This document shows, piece after piece, positions 33,630 to 44,769 of a stretch of 64,000 nt of DNA. This stretch comes from Euclidia mi. Its lineage: Eukaryota; Arthropoda; Insecta; Lepidoptera; Erebidae. How positions within the stretch are numbered: position 1 is the first letter of the stretch; each line of letters opens with the position of its first letter. The notes under the pieces are model-generated. The model searched no databases, was not told the origin of the DNA, and was given only the letters and a program-made list of their open reading frames with translations. Where the stretch lies: contig OX123193.2 in assembly GCA_944739405.2 (NCBI GenBank), positions 10,114,331-10,178,330 of the forward strand, in the 5' to 3' direction. The translations under genes were made by a program, and so were the position numbers.

Positions 33630-36600
33630 ATTAATAATCGCTTGCTACGAAGAACTGCTTTGAAGAACACGTCAAGCCGTTTGTTCCGGCTGTCATAGTC
33701 AAACTTCATCAAAATCAGTTAAGTAGTTAATGTATGATAGCATAAAAAATAGGCAGATAGTGTTACTTTATCATTCAACATTTCATTTGCGTCTCAATAA
33801 TATTGTGAATCAGTTAAGGATTTTGCCTACTACATCATGCTGACCAGATGGGTTGGCGATATTCCGAGGTTTCTGTCTCTTGAAAAATATACTATTAACC
33901 TCGTGTATTAATTAATCACATCTAATACCACTGACCCAATGAAAAAGAGTTACCCCTCTGAGATGGAATGCCACTTCATTTTTACAAAATTAGTTTGTTA
34001 AATATATAGTCATTACAGTAGAGACGATTCCAACTAATTAAATTAAAGACTTTTAGTTAATTCATCGCAAACAATCTTTTTGTACGGATTATGTATGAAA
34101 TTAGTAATTGTGACGTCTAACTTTTGGACTCAAATTGAGTACTGATGATCAATAAATTGATATTTTTTTACATGTTTTACTAGATAAAAGAACCTGTATA
34201 ATTTACTTTTCAACGAGTAACAATTATCCTTAATCGAGTATTTTACATAAAACTTTACTCGAAAGCTTAAATGGACCATGTCTAAAACATTTCCTTTTCT
34301 AACACATTGGTACTTATAATAAGAGCAAAGCGGATTGAAAGTGCACTTAGCATCATTACCCATGCAAATAGCAATCGTTCCCGTCATCTGTGCACCAGTA
34401 ATCTGATTATTTACGGAACCTGTCCGGACAATCGGGATGAACAGATAGGGACATTTTTAGTAGGTTAACTCTAATAGAATCTTTTCTAATTTCTGAACAG
34501 AAATATGACCCATAAGATCCTGTTTGGAAAATATTGACTTCCTAACATCGAGAATGCGCGTTCCTTTAGGTCCAGGTCAGCATGCGCCTAGCGGGTGTAA
34601 GGCGTTCGCACGGCGTTCACTTTGTTCTACAGAATGAACTCCGATTGCACGCTGGGCACCCGCTCGAAGAACGCGAACGCCCAATGTGAGGGAGGCCTTT
34701 AGCCACTTTCCAGGTAAGCAACAACCACTTGGAAAATTGAAATCAGATCAGACTATGTTCTTGGAATATACCTGTTAGTAGAAAATTACACCATTGTGCC
34801 TATACCAGTGTGATAAAACTGAAGTGTATTTTTTGGTTGAGCATAGTAATCTCAGGCACTTCTAGTTGGATTTGAAATAAAACGTTCAGTGATGGATAAT
34901 CCATTTCTCAAAGGCTTTATCCTATATAAGATCATGCGATGAACGATGTCGAGAAGTAGCCATAATTGATACGGGTGCAATCTCTGGTACAGGTATAAAC
35001 CATCACAAACCAAAAAAGGCAACAAAAAACCTGATCACCATAACAATCAACAGAATTATAATTGAACTGCTGCAAACGTAACCAATTTCGCCAATAATCG
35101 ATACCGAGTACATACCGTGGCAGATAGCATTATCTGATTATGATAATGAGGACGATTTTAAACTTAATTGTGCGTGTTTGTGTTTTACGTGTTGATGAAA
35201 ATTGTGGCGTGTCCGTGTATTAAGTGTTTTCTACTTAATTGTATTACTTAATTGAATTTATACAAGCTTTTGGAATTATATGACTGCATACTAGAGAAAA
35301 TTGAAAGTTATTTTTGGATTTACGTTGTTATTGTTGTGAGCAGTAAGTTTTGGAAGATTTTGCAGTTATATGTGAATATTTTATTATTTTGTTGTTGGTG
35401 GTGCCACTAGTGAAAAACCTGATAGAAAGGCATTAGCCTAGGGTAGAGACAATACTGACATCTTTTATTTTTTCTTGAAGAATGGAGCCCTAAAATATGA
35501 CTTCAGTCTACAGTCACTCAGTGGCAAACCTTAAATCCTATTAGATCTAATTTGACTACAGAAAGCGGATCACAGGCACCAAATCATAATTGCGAATTGC
35601 ATGCGATCGGAACAGTACTAGGATAATGATAACGAGACAAAGACAGCAATAGCAGTCATTTTATTAAAGGCTAATAATAATGTGAAACGTAAGTTATTTA
35701 TAATAACAAGTACAATCATACAATTAGTGATGTATATTACATATAAAGTTATTTAAACATAAATACATAATATATTTATTTTATTTCAATTTAATTTTAT
35801 CTTAATGGTGGGTAAAAAACTAAACTTTTCCAACCACCTATTCTTAGAAATACTCACCTAATATTTCTTAAGTGCCAAAGTAAATTAAAGTCCTCATACA
35901 ACGTGTAAGTCTGTCGGGTGCGGGAGACAGCTGTTCTCGAGTATAACTACTTTTAATTGTTCTTGAAAATCGCCATTGCCGGATATTGCCTCCGTTGAAA
36001 TAGAGCAGCGATAGAACAGCTTCAGTGCTTGCCGCGAAATTGTTGTGTAATATTTTGTTTATGTGTTACCTAATACGATAATGAACAAAATATGTAAAAC
36101 TATTACCTACAGATACGCACATTTAAGGCATTTATGACTGTATCGGCCTGCTATAATATACACCACTATTTATTAATTAGTACAAAAACTTTAAGGACAG
36201 ATTAGCGAAGATATTATTATCATATTATATGTGTCGTAAGAATTGCATAATATCAATAAAGAGCAAAGTTATTATCATTTGTTTATTGTAGAAAATCTCA
36301 CTTAAATCATAGTCATATTTTACAATCCATTCACTAATTCATTGATAATATTCCATCCTGCTTATTCGCATTCTCTCTGTCGCACTTATGATGTAGGTAG
36401 CCATAGAAAATAAAATGAAGGAAAATAATAAATGTGGGTAGTTATTTTTTAATTTTGTTAATTCTACCCTCTCCTTCATACTTCATTCGGGCTTAGGACC
36501 GGTAAAATTTATCGTTTAACAAGTAATAAAATACGGAGGTATGTAATTAGAAAGCAAACAAATATCAAAATAAAAGATGGTGTTCTGGACTAAAAGAAAA

Positions 36601-36655
36601 GAGTAATTTTGGCGTATTTATGAAGTTAGAATCATCTGCTATTTACAAATTATTT
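33630..36655. other. Gene-poor stretch
   Basis: No gene supported. A GC-richer piece at 34550-34700 (GCATGCGCC...AACGCGAACGCCCAA) could be one end of a DNA transposon, but I could not find its partner end. Confidence 0.35.
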
Positions 36656-36755
36656 TATTATCATCATGTCAGCCTAGAGACGTCTACTGTTGGACATAGG
36701 CCTTCCTCAAGGTGTGTGGAGAACACAGACCGATTTTGAGCCGCCCGCATCAAAT
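36656..36755 (+). repeat. Retroposon 3' fragment
   Basis: GTCTACTGTTGGACATAGGC and CTCAAGGTGTGTGGAGAACA form a very common moth LINE/SINE tail. Only the terminal part is present. Confidence 0.5.
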
Positions 36756-36795
36756 TATTATTTACTTGTCGCAACGCGTAACGTACATACCAAGA

Positions 36796-37104
36796 TGTTA
36801 CGTAAACTGAGCACTAGATCTCGCTCGTGAGAGTGCGTGAGACATAATCAGCCTGTCACTTGTCAAGTTCGCGAAACGTCAATGTCAATGTCATTCGTGA
36901 GCACATTTAGCCTGTCATTTTGTCAAAGTGCAGAGGCAATGTCGATTAAGTCAGTTAGTTGGGTCGACACGTGCAAGCGAGAGTGAGCTCACGAAAGGCA
37001 TCCGTTTCCATCCGATTAGTTTGTGAATAATTGTGAATGGTGATATTCTTAAATCATTAAAGAAGACATTTACTATCCATCTGTGGTGTTATTTCGTATC
37101 TCCA
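36796..37104 (+). mobile_element. Solo LTR
   Basis: A 309-bp segment from TGTTACGTAAACTGAGC to GTATCTCCA, flanked on both sides by CAAGA (36791-36795 and 37105-37109). TG...CA ends, an exact 5-bp target duplication and an ATTAAAG polyadenylation-like signal near 37060 indicate a solo LTR left by recombination between two LTRs. It does not resemble the BEL LTRs. Gypsy is possible. Confidence 0.7.
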
Positions 37105-37109
37105 CAAGA

Positions 37110-38632
37110 TGCAAGAGGAGAATAACCGTGTACCAATGACTGCAACTTTATGGGTTCCCCGTCATACTTAAGTACGTGTTATTTACTAAACTTACAAGTA
37201 TTTCCATTGTCCTTCGAAATGTCCACCACCGTTGTCAAAAGCATCCAATATGCACTGTTTTAATTGTTTGACACTGACCCGGTCACTTTTGTACACTCAC
37301 AATACGATGTCCATGGGTACACAGCTGCATTCGCGATTTTTCCACTCAAAAAGTACGCACAAAGCATAGCTACATACTCCCGTGATATGAACTGATATGA
37401 TAGGCCATCGCGTCGGGCAAACGTAGACAAACAATTAACTTTTGCAACGAAATTAGATACGCTCACTTTAGCTAACAATTTAGTACTGTTTGTCGCATTG
37501 TCGGGGCGTGGCGCTGGCGCAGAGGGGCGGGAGGGGGGGGGGGGATTTATCAATGGTTAATTTTACTATGATAGTACACGGGTCGGTCATAGTATTAGTA
37601 TTGCATTTACCAATTATCACGTATTTTTGTGGACAGTTTTGAGACAGTTTTGGGACTTAGTGTTTTTATTTTTCAACTACATAAATATGATCAGTTAAAG
37701 ATACTTAGTGCCCTGTTAAATTTTTTGTACTAATTAAAGAATAGTGGTGAATATGTTACAGCCAAAGTAATAAATCCAGATATTATACATACTATCTAGC
37801 CATTGTATATAAGATCTACTCAATTTGGACAAAGTAATAATTGACACCGAATTAATCACATTGACTAGCTATTTTATATAACATCATGGTACTCTTGGAT
37901 GATGTAATATGTTAAGTGAAGTGAAGCTTGTAAAGTTTTACTTTAGTCAGTTCCGTGCTGGACATCGATATGTTAACTGGCCGATTCACCAGGAAAACCA
38001 TTTTAATAGGTTATGTTAGGTTTTCTTGTGACGCAGCACCTAAAAATAGGAGCTCTGCGAAGCAGAGCTCCGTCAACCTGGCTAACGAAACATCGTCTCC
38101 TGACTCCACATTTCATTATAGCGTGGCTTGCTGATCACACCACGCTATATCGGAGTCGTAATTGTGTCGTATTTATTACTTCGACGTTTTTGGCCTGGCT
38201 TTATTTATAACATACAGATGAAGTATTATCAAATTGTCTAGGCAATTTAGTTATTATATATATTGACCAGTCATTATGTATAATTTTCAATTAATCACTA
38301 TGGCTATTAAATATATATTATGACATGTTATAATATATGTATAAACATATATTTCGAAGTTTAGTCCTGGCCTTATCAGTATAACAATAACTAAAAGAAG
38401 ACAAAAGTATTTTTTTTGTGAATTAACTTCGTTGGAAGTTTTTCGACTTATTATAAACAAGCTCTCTTTGATGGATGTTCTGATTTTTTTTTTTTAGTTT
38501 TTCGCCTTTTTGTTACTATCAGCGACACGGGGCTGCCTATCGCGATTAGGTGGGACCACACAGAGCGAGCAGCCTCGCGAGGCATTTGCCGCGCGAGGAA
38601 ACGGTCCCCGAACGAGTGAGGCCATAGAATAA
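37110..38632. other. Gene-poor stretch with hairpins and a poly-G run
   Basis: 37533-37544 is a run of 12 G within a GC-rich segment. 38049-38157 contains two strong hairpins, listed separately. The 65-codon frame at 38013-38210 overlaps these hairpins and has no motif. Confidence 0.4.
38049..38157. repeat. Pair of strong hairpins
   Basis: GGAGCTCTGC (38049-38058) pairs with GCAGAGCTCC (38062-38071) over a GAA loop. TATAGCGTGG (38117-38126) pairs with CCACGCTATA (38140-38149), enclosed by GACTCC (38102) and GGAGTC (38152). The function is unknown. Confidence 0.7.
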
Positions 38633-38675
38633 AGCTGCGTTCACATTTATCTGACGTGATCTCTTGTGACGGTCT
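38633..38675 (+). repeat. Left inverted end of a DNA transposon
   Basis: GCTGCGTTCACATTTATCTG with following GTGACGG matches the reverse complement of 43300-43340 at most positions. The GCGTTCACA-type ends and GTCGCG/GTCTGTCG subterminal repeats resemble PIF/Harbinger elements. The flanking triplets TAA and TAG do not match exactly. Confidence 0.6.
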
Positions 38676-39213
38676 CTGTCGTAATTACTTACCGTTCACA
38701 TTTGTCTGTCGCCGTTTGTCGCGATCTGACGCATTTTTAAATCAGTTCTGTCTTGACTCTCGTGGAGTTCACACTTTCGCAATGTTTTTGATGAATTATC
38801 CGATTCAGATTAAGTAGATATCCAATCATATCCATAAATTATTTACATAGGATTATATTATTTCGTATTCAATTAGCTCATCTATAGGTACTGTATAAGA
38901 ATAATATTATAAAAAGGAAGTCAATTAGTTCGTCGTCCATTGCGCACAATTGCATACGCGCATCTGACGCTTTACGACAGACAGTGACGCGTCCACATTA
39001 GTCTGACGAGTAGTGTCGCGCGAGTTAACTGTACGGAACCCAACAATGTTAGCTTCGTCAGCACATCTCTCCCCACCAAATTATCTAGATAATCTTATTG
39101 TCATCTTAGCATTAATAATTGATTAATAACATTAATAACTGTGAGACATTTGGTAGCGGGCCTATCATTCTATGTTACGTTGGTAGTGTCTAGTTTTGCT
39201 CAATTACTACATA

Positions 39214-42089
39214 ATGGTTGCAAATAAACTAAATGTCTTTTATCAAAATGTGCGTGGTCTTCGTACTAAGTGCTTTGATTTGTTTACCAGTATTTTGTGC
39301 AATAATTACAATATTCTTTTATTTACCGAGACCTGGCTTCAGGAAGATATACTGAACTCAGAGCTGTGTGATACTAGGTATGATGTGTTCCGTCGTGACC
39401 GCAATCTGGTAGCATCAGATAAAAGAACGGGGGGCGGCGTAATGGTCTGTGTCAAACGTGAGTATATGGCGAATATTTGCTACGATTTGTCATGCGAACG
39501 AACGGAGCTTCTTTGTGTTACATTACCATCGCACACAACTGGTTCTAAAGAAGACCTGCACATCTTACTTGCGTATGTGCCCCCGGACGCTCCTTACATG
39601 CCATATCACGTGGAAAACATTTACAATAAATTAGCACACCTGACGCAGTTGTGTCCTACTCAAACAGTTATACTCGTCGGTGATTTTAATCTCCCTTGTT
39701 TGCGTTGGTTAAGTGACGAGTGTTTTTTAGATCATATTGGGACACAAGAAGTCCAGCGCAGTGCTGTAAAATTTATTGAGGATTTGTGTTTTTTGGGTCT
39801 TAGGCAGTACAGCTACGTATTAAATGCGCGCAACAGAACCTTAGACTTAGTATTTTCTAATATGCACGTTAATGTGGCGCGATGTCTTCACCCCGTTCTG
39901 CCTGAGGATGGTCACCATCCCTCTTTAGAGATTGAATGTACGGACTTACTACTGTCTCCACTGAGGGAAAGAATGTCTGCGCGCCATAATTTTTACAAAT
40001 GTGACTACAATTCCATAAATGCCCACCTAAATAAAATTGAATGGTGTAACTTATTAAATGACTATTCAACTAACGACGCAGTAGATAAGTTTTACTCTAT
40101 ACTAAACGAATGTATTTTACAGTTTGTTCCTTTAAATAAAAATAAGAACAATTTTAAATTTCCCGCATGGTATAACCGGGCGCTCGTAAATGTTATTCGA
40201 GAAAAAAATAAGGTCCACAAACGTTGGCTAAAGTATAACAACCCCCGAGATTATATTGAATTTTCACTCCTTCGTGCACGTCAACATAAGATGCAAAAGG
40301 ATAACATTGTCAAACATAATGCCCAATTAGAGGACAGTATAGCGCGACAACCCAAATTATTTTGGACTTACGTTAAATCCAAGCGCAAGGGAAGCCAATA
40401 TCCGAAGCATTTAACTTGGATGGTGTGGCCTATAGAGACGGAAGCAGTATTAGCACTGCATTTAACAACTTCTTCCAAAGTATGTTCTCTCAGACTTTGA
40501 ATCCCGCATTAGTAAACAATATCGAGGACGATAACTGTAATATTATAACAAATATGTCCATTACGGTAAATACTGTGGAGAGTATGTTGCTCTCACTGGA
40601 TAAATCAAAAGGGCCTGGCTGTGACGGAATACCGGCTATATTTCTATCTAATTGTGCAAAATATCTAGCATATCCTGTAACGCTACTATTCAATAAGTCA
40701 ATGAAAGAGTGTGTTTTCCCACATATATGGAAAAAAGCACATATTATACCAATACATAAGAAAGGATCAAAATCTGATATAAAAAATTATCGTCCTATCT
40801 CAATTCTCAGCACTCTAGGAAAATTGTTTGAAAAAATTGTTTACAACCGTATTTATCCTGTTATATCAGCCGGTATTCCTCACAATCAGCACGGTTTTCT
40901 TAAAGGCCGGTCAACCACAACGAATCTGGAAACCTTTTCTCATGATGTACTGTGTGGTATGGAAAGTTCAGGCCAAGTGGATGTCATATACACAGATTTT
41001 GAGAAGGCCTTCGACCGCGTCGACCACCTTATCTTATTGAAAAAATTACAATGTCTGGGTATCCGTGGCGATCTGCTTCGATGGGTCCGATCCTATCTCT
41101 CGAATCGCTCCCAGGCAGTGGTCATAGGTAGTTTTAAATCAGATTTTGTTGATGTTCCTTCCGGCGTGCCACAAGGCTCACACCTGGGTCCTCTTTTTTA
41201 TTGTGCGTATATATATGACATTTACAAATGCTTTAGGTACGCTAACCATCTCTTATACGCAGATGATACAAAAATATATTTAAAGATTCGTACTCGTATT
41301 GACTGTGAAATGGTACAGAGAGATTTAGACGCATTATTCAAGTACTATGAATCAAATAATATATCGGTAAACATCAACAAATGTCAAGTAATCAGTTTTA
41401 GTCGTAAGAACGACCCCATAAAATACGGTTACAGATTCGGAAACTGCCTGATTGAAAGAGCACAGTCTGTGTGCGATCTGGGAGTACAGCTGGACTCAAA
41501 GATGCTACTCGCACAACATATTGAAGCCATAACACAAAAAACAATGCGTAATTTAGGGTTTGTCATACGCACATGTGCACCGTTTAAAAAAACTAGTTCA
41601 TTGAAAACTGTTTTCTTCGCCTATGTACGTAGCACCTTAGAGTGCGGCAGCCAGGTCTGGTCCCCTCAGTATAATGTCTATATTGAACAAATTGAACGCA
41701 TTCAAAAGCATTTCATAAAGCATCTTAACTTCAAATCGCGTAAGCGCCATAACGGTTACATAGACGACTGCAGGCATTATCGAATTTTGCCACTTGTTGA
41801 CAGACGCGTCATGCTAGATATGTGCTTTTTGTATGATGTATTGCGTGGTGGATTTGATAGTCCTCAGCTCTTATCTACCGTTCCGTTCAATACTCCTAAA
41901 ACACGTACCAGAAATACTAGACTTTTTTCCGTACCTCATCATCGCACTAATTATGGCAGCAATTCAATTGTACCGCGATTACTTCGAACTTACAACAATA
42001 AATTCAGTGATATTGATATATTCCTTCTATCTAAAAACAGTTTTAAAAATAGAATTGTTCTTGAACTCACCGCAGGTTCCTGTTACTGA
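39214..42089 (+). pseudogene. LINE endonuclease-reverse transcriptase (one frameshift)
   Basis: The ATG at 39214 (MVANKLNVFYQNVRGLRTK) begins the apurinic-type endonuclease: TETWLQ, GGGVMVCVK, ILVGDFNLPCLRW, LDLVFSN and EDGHHPSLEI (the catalytic His) are all present. The frame shifts by one base near 40416, where the second frame (DGVAYRDGSSISTAFNNFFQ) takes over. RT motifs follow: KAHIIPIHKKGSKSDIKNYR, HGFLKGRSTTTN, IYTDFEKAFDRVDHLILLKK, SGVPQGSHLGPLFYCAYI, LLYADDTKIYLKI (active site near 41260) and LGVQLDSKMLLAQHI, then a C-terminal region with CGSQVWSPQYN, ending at the stop 42087-42089. Apart from the single shift it is complete and so quite young. No separate ORF1 was seen. Confidence 0.87.
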
Positions 42090-42169
42090 TTCCTGTTACT
42101 ATGTTACTGTTACCACGTAACGTTCCTGTTACTGCTGCTGCGTGGCGTGGCGTTGTCTGTCACTGATAA

Positions 42170-42191
42170 CGTTACGTTACGTAACGTAACG
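42170..42191. repeat. 22-bp perfect palindrome in the LINE 3' UTR
   Basis: Built from CGTTACGTTAC and its reverse complement with no loop; it recurs at 42532-42553 and in degraded form near 42745. It marks the boundary between repeated blocks of the 3' UTR. Confidence 0.85.
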
Positions 42192-42219
42192 CCAGTTTTG
42201 TTAATTTTCTTCCCTTTTT

Positions 42220-42965
42220 ATATGTACCCATACCGCTGTTTCGCCGGGTGAAGCAGCGTGATTGGTGTATGTATATGTGTTCGAATTAGCTTTGTAATCA
42301 TAATGTACCCATACCACTGTTTCGCCAGGTGAAACAGCGTGATTGGTGAATGTATATGTGTTTGAATTAGCTTTGTAATTATAATGTAGCATTAAAAGTA
42401 GAATTGTTTTTGGACTCACCGCAGGTTTCTGTTACGGATTCCTGTTACTATGTTACTGTTACTACGTAGCGTTCCTGTTACTGTTGCTGCGTGGCGTGGT
42501 GTTGTCAGTGGCAGATTCTTGTCACTGATAACGTTACGTTACGTAACGTAACGCCAGTTTTGCTAATTTTCTTTCCTTTTTATTTGTACTCATACCGCTG
42601 TTTCGCCGGGTGTAGCAGCGTGATTGGTGTATGTATATATATGTTTAAATTAGCCTTGTAATTGTAATTTTAATATACCAATACCACTGTTTCACCTGGT
42701 GAAACAGTGGTATTAGCAGTGACAGATTCCTGTCACTGATAGCGTTACGATGCGTAGCATAATGCCAGTTTCTGTTCATTTTCTTTCCTTTTTATATGTA
42801 CCCATACCGCTGTTTCGCCGGGTGTAGCGGCGTGATTGGTGTATGTATATTGTGTTTGAATTAGCTTTATAATTATAATGTACCCATACCACTGTTTCGC
42901 CAGTTGAAGCAGCGTGATTGGTGTATGTATATGAGTTTAAATTAGCTTTGTTATTATAATGTAGC
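42220..42965 (+). repeat. Tandem array in the LINE 3' UTR
   Basis: About six units of roughly 77 bp (CCATACCGCTGTTTCGCCGG ... GCGTGATTGGTGTATGTATA ... AATTAGCTTTGTAAT) start near 42228, 42305, 42591, 42676, 42810 and 42884. They are grouped into larger blocks with CTGTTACTGTT-rich sequence and the 22-bp palindrome. Each unit contains a quasi-palindrome (CACTGTTTCGCC/GGTGAAACAG). Confidence 0.8.
42680..42714. repeat. Perfect 17-bp inverted repeat, 1-nt centre
   Basis: AATACCACTGTTTCACC (42680-42696), T, GGTGAAACAGTGGTATT (42698-42714). Sister units have the imperfect form ending GGTGAAACAGCGTGATT, so this unit has been corrected to a perfect palindrome. Confidence 0.85.
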
Positions 42966-43299
42966 ATTAAAAACACAACTTTCTACCACCTATTGAAATG
43001 TCGTGGAGCTCTGTAATTGGCTTAGAGTTAGTGTAAGGCAACTTGTAATGTATTTGTCTAAAAGCTGTTGAGTTTCCTTAAAATAAATAAATAAATTAAT
43101 TAATTTATTATAAATACCTTTGTAGATTTAGCATTAGCGATTACTATTTTATATTTTAAATATACTCATGTTAAGCTGTTATAATTAAATAAAGTATTTT
43201 TTTACAATTAATCTGAGTCCAATCTCTTAATTCGCGCTGTACCGCCCCCCCCCCCTCTCTGTCGCAGACCGGGATATTGTCTGTCGCGACACGACATAC

Positions 43300-43340
43300 G
43301 CCGTCACGACATATTACATCAGATAAATGTGAACGCGGCC
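43300..43340 (-). repeat. Right inverted end of a DNA transposon
   Basis: The reverse complement reads GGCCGCGTTCACATTTATCT, then GATGTAATATGTCGTGACGG, matching 38633-38675. A run of C (about 43243-43255) lies just inside. Confidence 0.6.
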
Positions 43341-43499
43341 TAGAGCGCGGCAGCCTCGGACTACCGTAGGAAAAAAACAAAATTGTAGTTGTCATAAAGT
43401 TTGAATTCAGAACATGAAAATATAGTTTAAAATCTATTATGTATTATTGCGCATGTATCAAATTGTCGACTTGTGAATTAGAGTGAAATAGTACATTTG

Positions 43500-43856
43500 C
43501 CATCTATCGGTCTACGTATCAATGTGAGATTGTTGGTCTCTCCTCTCTCTTCTTGGAAATGGTCATACTGCAATAGGGTTGTGGCATGTGTTTTTACTAG
43601 CCGGCTGCCTGACTGACGCCAATTGCTGTACCTACTTTGGGTACTAGACAATGGTAATAATGGGCCATAATATACATATTTACTTATACTTACTTTTTTT
43701 GTAAATATATACATAGAAACACCCAGACCAAGACAAACATTCATGTTCATGCACACAAATGTTTGACATGAGCGGGAATCGAACCCGCGACCTTCGGCGT
43801 TGTAGTCGCTTACACTCCTGCTTTGCCAACCGGTCGTCGATTATTGTTATACCTAA
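43500..43856 (-). mobile_element. SINE (family 4)
   Basis: On the minus strand the head ACGACCGGTTGGCAAAGCAG is followed by GTCGCGGGTTCGATTCCCGC, an excellent B box, then AATGTTTGTCTTGGTCTGGG and a body extending to about 43500. The head lacks a paired acceptor stem, which argues against a functional tRNA. Confidence 0.65.
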
Positions 43857-43859
43857 AGG

Positions 43860-44496
43860 ATGGAATAGGTAGACTGATTTGTAAAAAGTCGATCTTTGTT
43901 TCTTGGATTTCAGGCAGTTAGTAGTAGTTTTTGGCTTTACTAAAGTTCTCTTACGGAACATTGACGAGTAGTAGTGTCCCTACTATTGCGTTTATTTCCA
44001 TAATATAATGACATGCAGCCTCTGTCTCCTCCTCCTGATTACTCCTTCTCATGTGCCCAAATGACTCTTACTCATTTTCCTTCTTCTTTGCATAGTCACT
44101 TTACTGTCTTTACTTTCTCATTCTGTCTTCTTTCTCTTAAGCCGCTCTTATATGTGTTGAAATCCACGGATTCTGGGCTCCTAGGCGGATTTTTTTATGT
44201 TTTGGGTACGATTGAGAATACGCTAGGATGATCATGACTCTATCTTCTTCATCATGATTATTAACCACTTATCTTTCACCACGTTTTATATACCTAAAGT
44301 ACTATAAAAGTAAGTACTTGTAATCCTTTGCGACGAATGCAGCATAAAAATCTTGCAACCAATTTTCCCAACTTGGCCATAGTGTAAATAGCAATACAAG
44401 AATAAGTTAATCTAACAATGCCTTGATACAAGTGCAGCGAATAGTTTCACAACAAGTGTGTTTGAAACTGTATTTTTCGTTTTAAATTTTTTGCAC
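43860..44496. other. Stretch without recognisable features
   Basis: Pyrimidine-rich around 44010-44160. The 72-codon frame at 44013-44231 looks like a composition artefact. It ends at the Transib target duplication CTAGG (44497-44501). Confidence 0.4.
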
Positions 44497-44501
44497 CTAG
44501 G

Positions 44502-44541
44502 CACTATGGTTCGTCTAGAACAAGCTAGCTAGACAAAATTA
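44502..44541 (+). repeat. Transib left end with RSS-like layout
   Basis: Heptamer-like CACTATG (44502-44508), 24-bp spacer, then ACAAAATTA (44533-44541). The inverted repeat proper covers 44502-44538 and includes the short palindromes TCTAGA and CTAGCTAG. Confidence 0.85.
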
Positions 44542-44769
44542 TTTTATTTGATTTTTATGTCTAGATGCGGTTAATAAGCAAAGATATAAGGTTTTTGGTA
44601 CTTTTTTCAAGGCAGTTTGTCATTTGAGCTGGTATCATGAAAAAAAAAAACATTTATCGGGCATATGTGTATAATATATTTTTTTTGAACATTTTATAAA
44701 GTGATTTATCCCTCGACGTCGCTATAAAATCTAATAACAGATGCATAAAATATCTAAGAACTAAATCTA

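Larger units (their letters stand above)
39050..43115 (+). mobile_element. Jockey/CR1-type LINE inside a DNA transposon
   Basis: Comprises a short 5' region, a single endonuclease-RT reading frame with one frameshift, a repeat-rich 3' UTR (42090-42965) and an AAATAAATAAATAAATTAAT tail near 43080-43115. It lies between the inverted ends at 38633 and 43340, so it inserted into that DNA element. The exact 5' boundary is not clear and I saw no convincing target duplication. Confidence 0.7.

Noticed and set aside
43770..43856. True tRNA gene (good B box)
   Set aside because: The acceptor stem does not pair and a SINE body follows. The same applies to the other tRNA-like heads.
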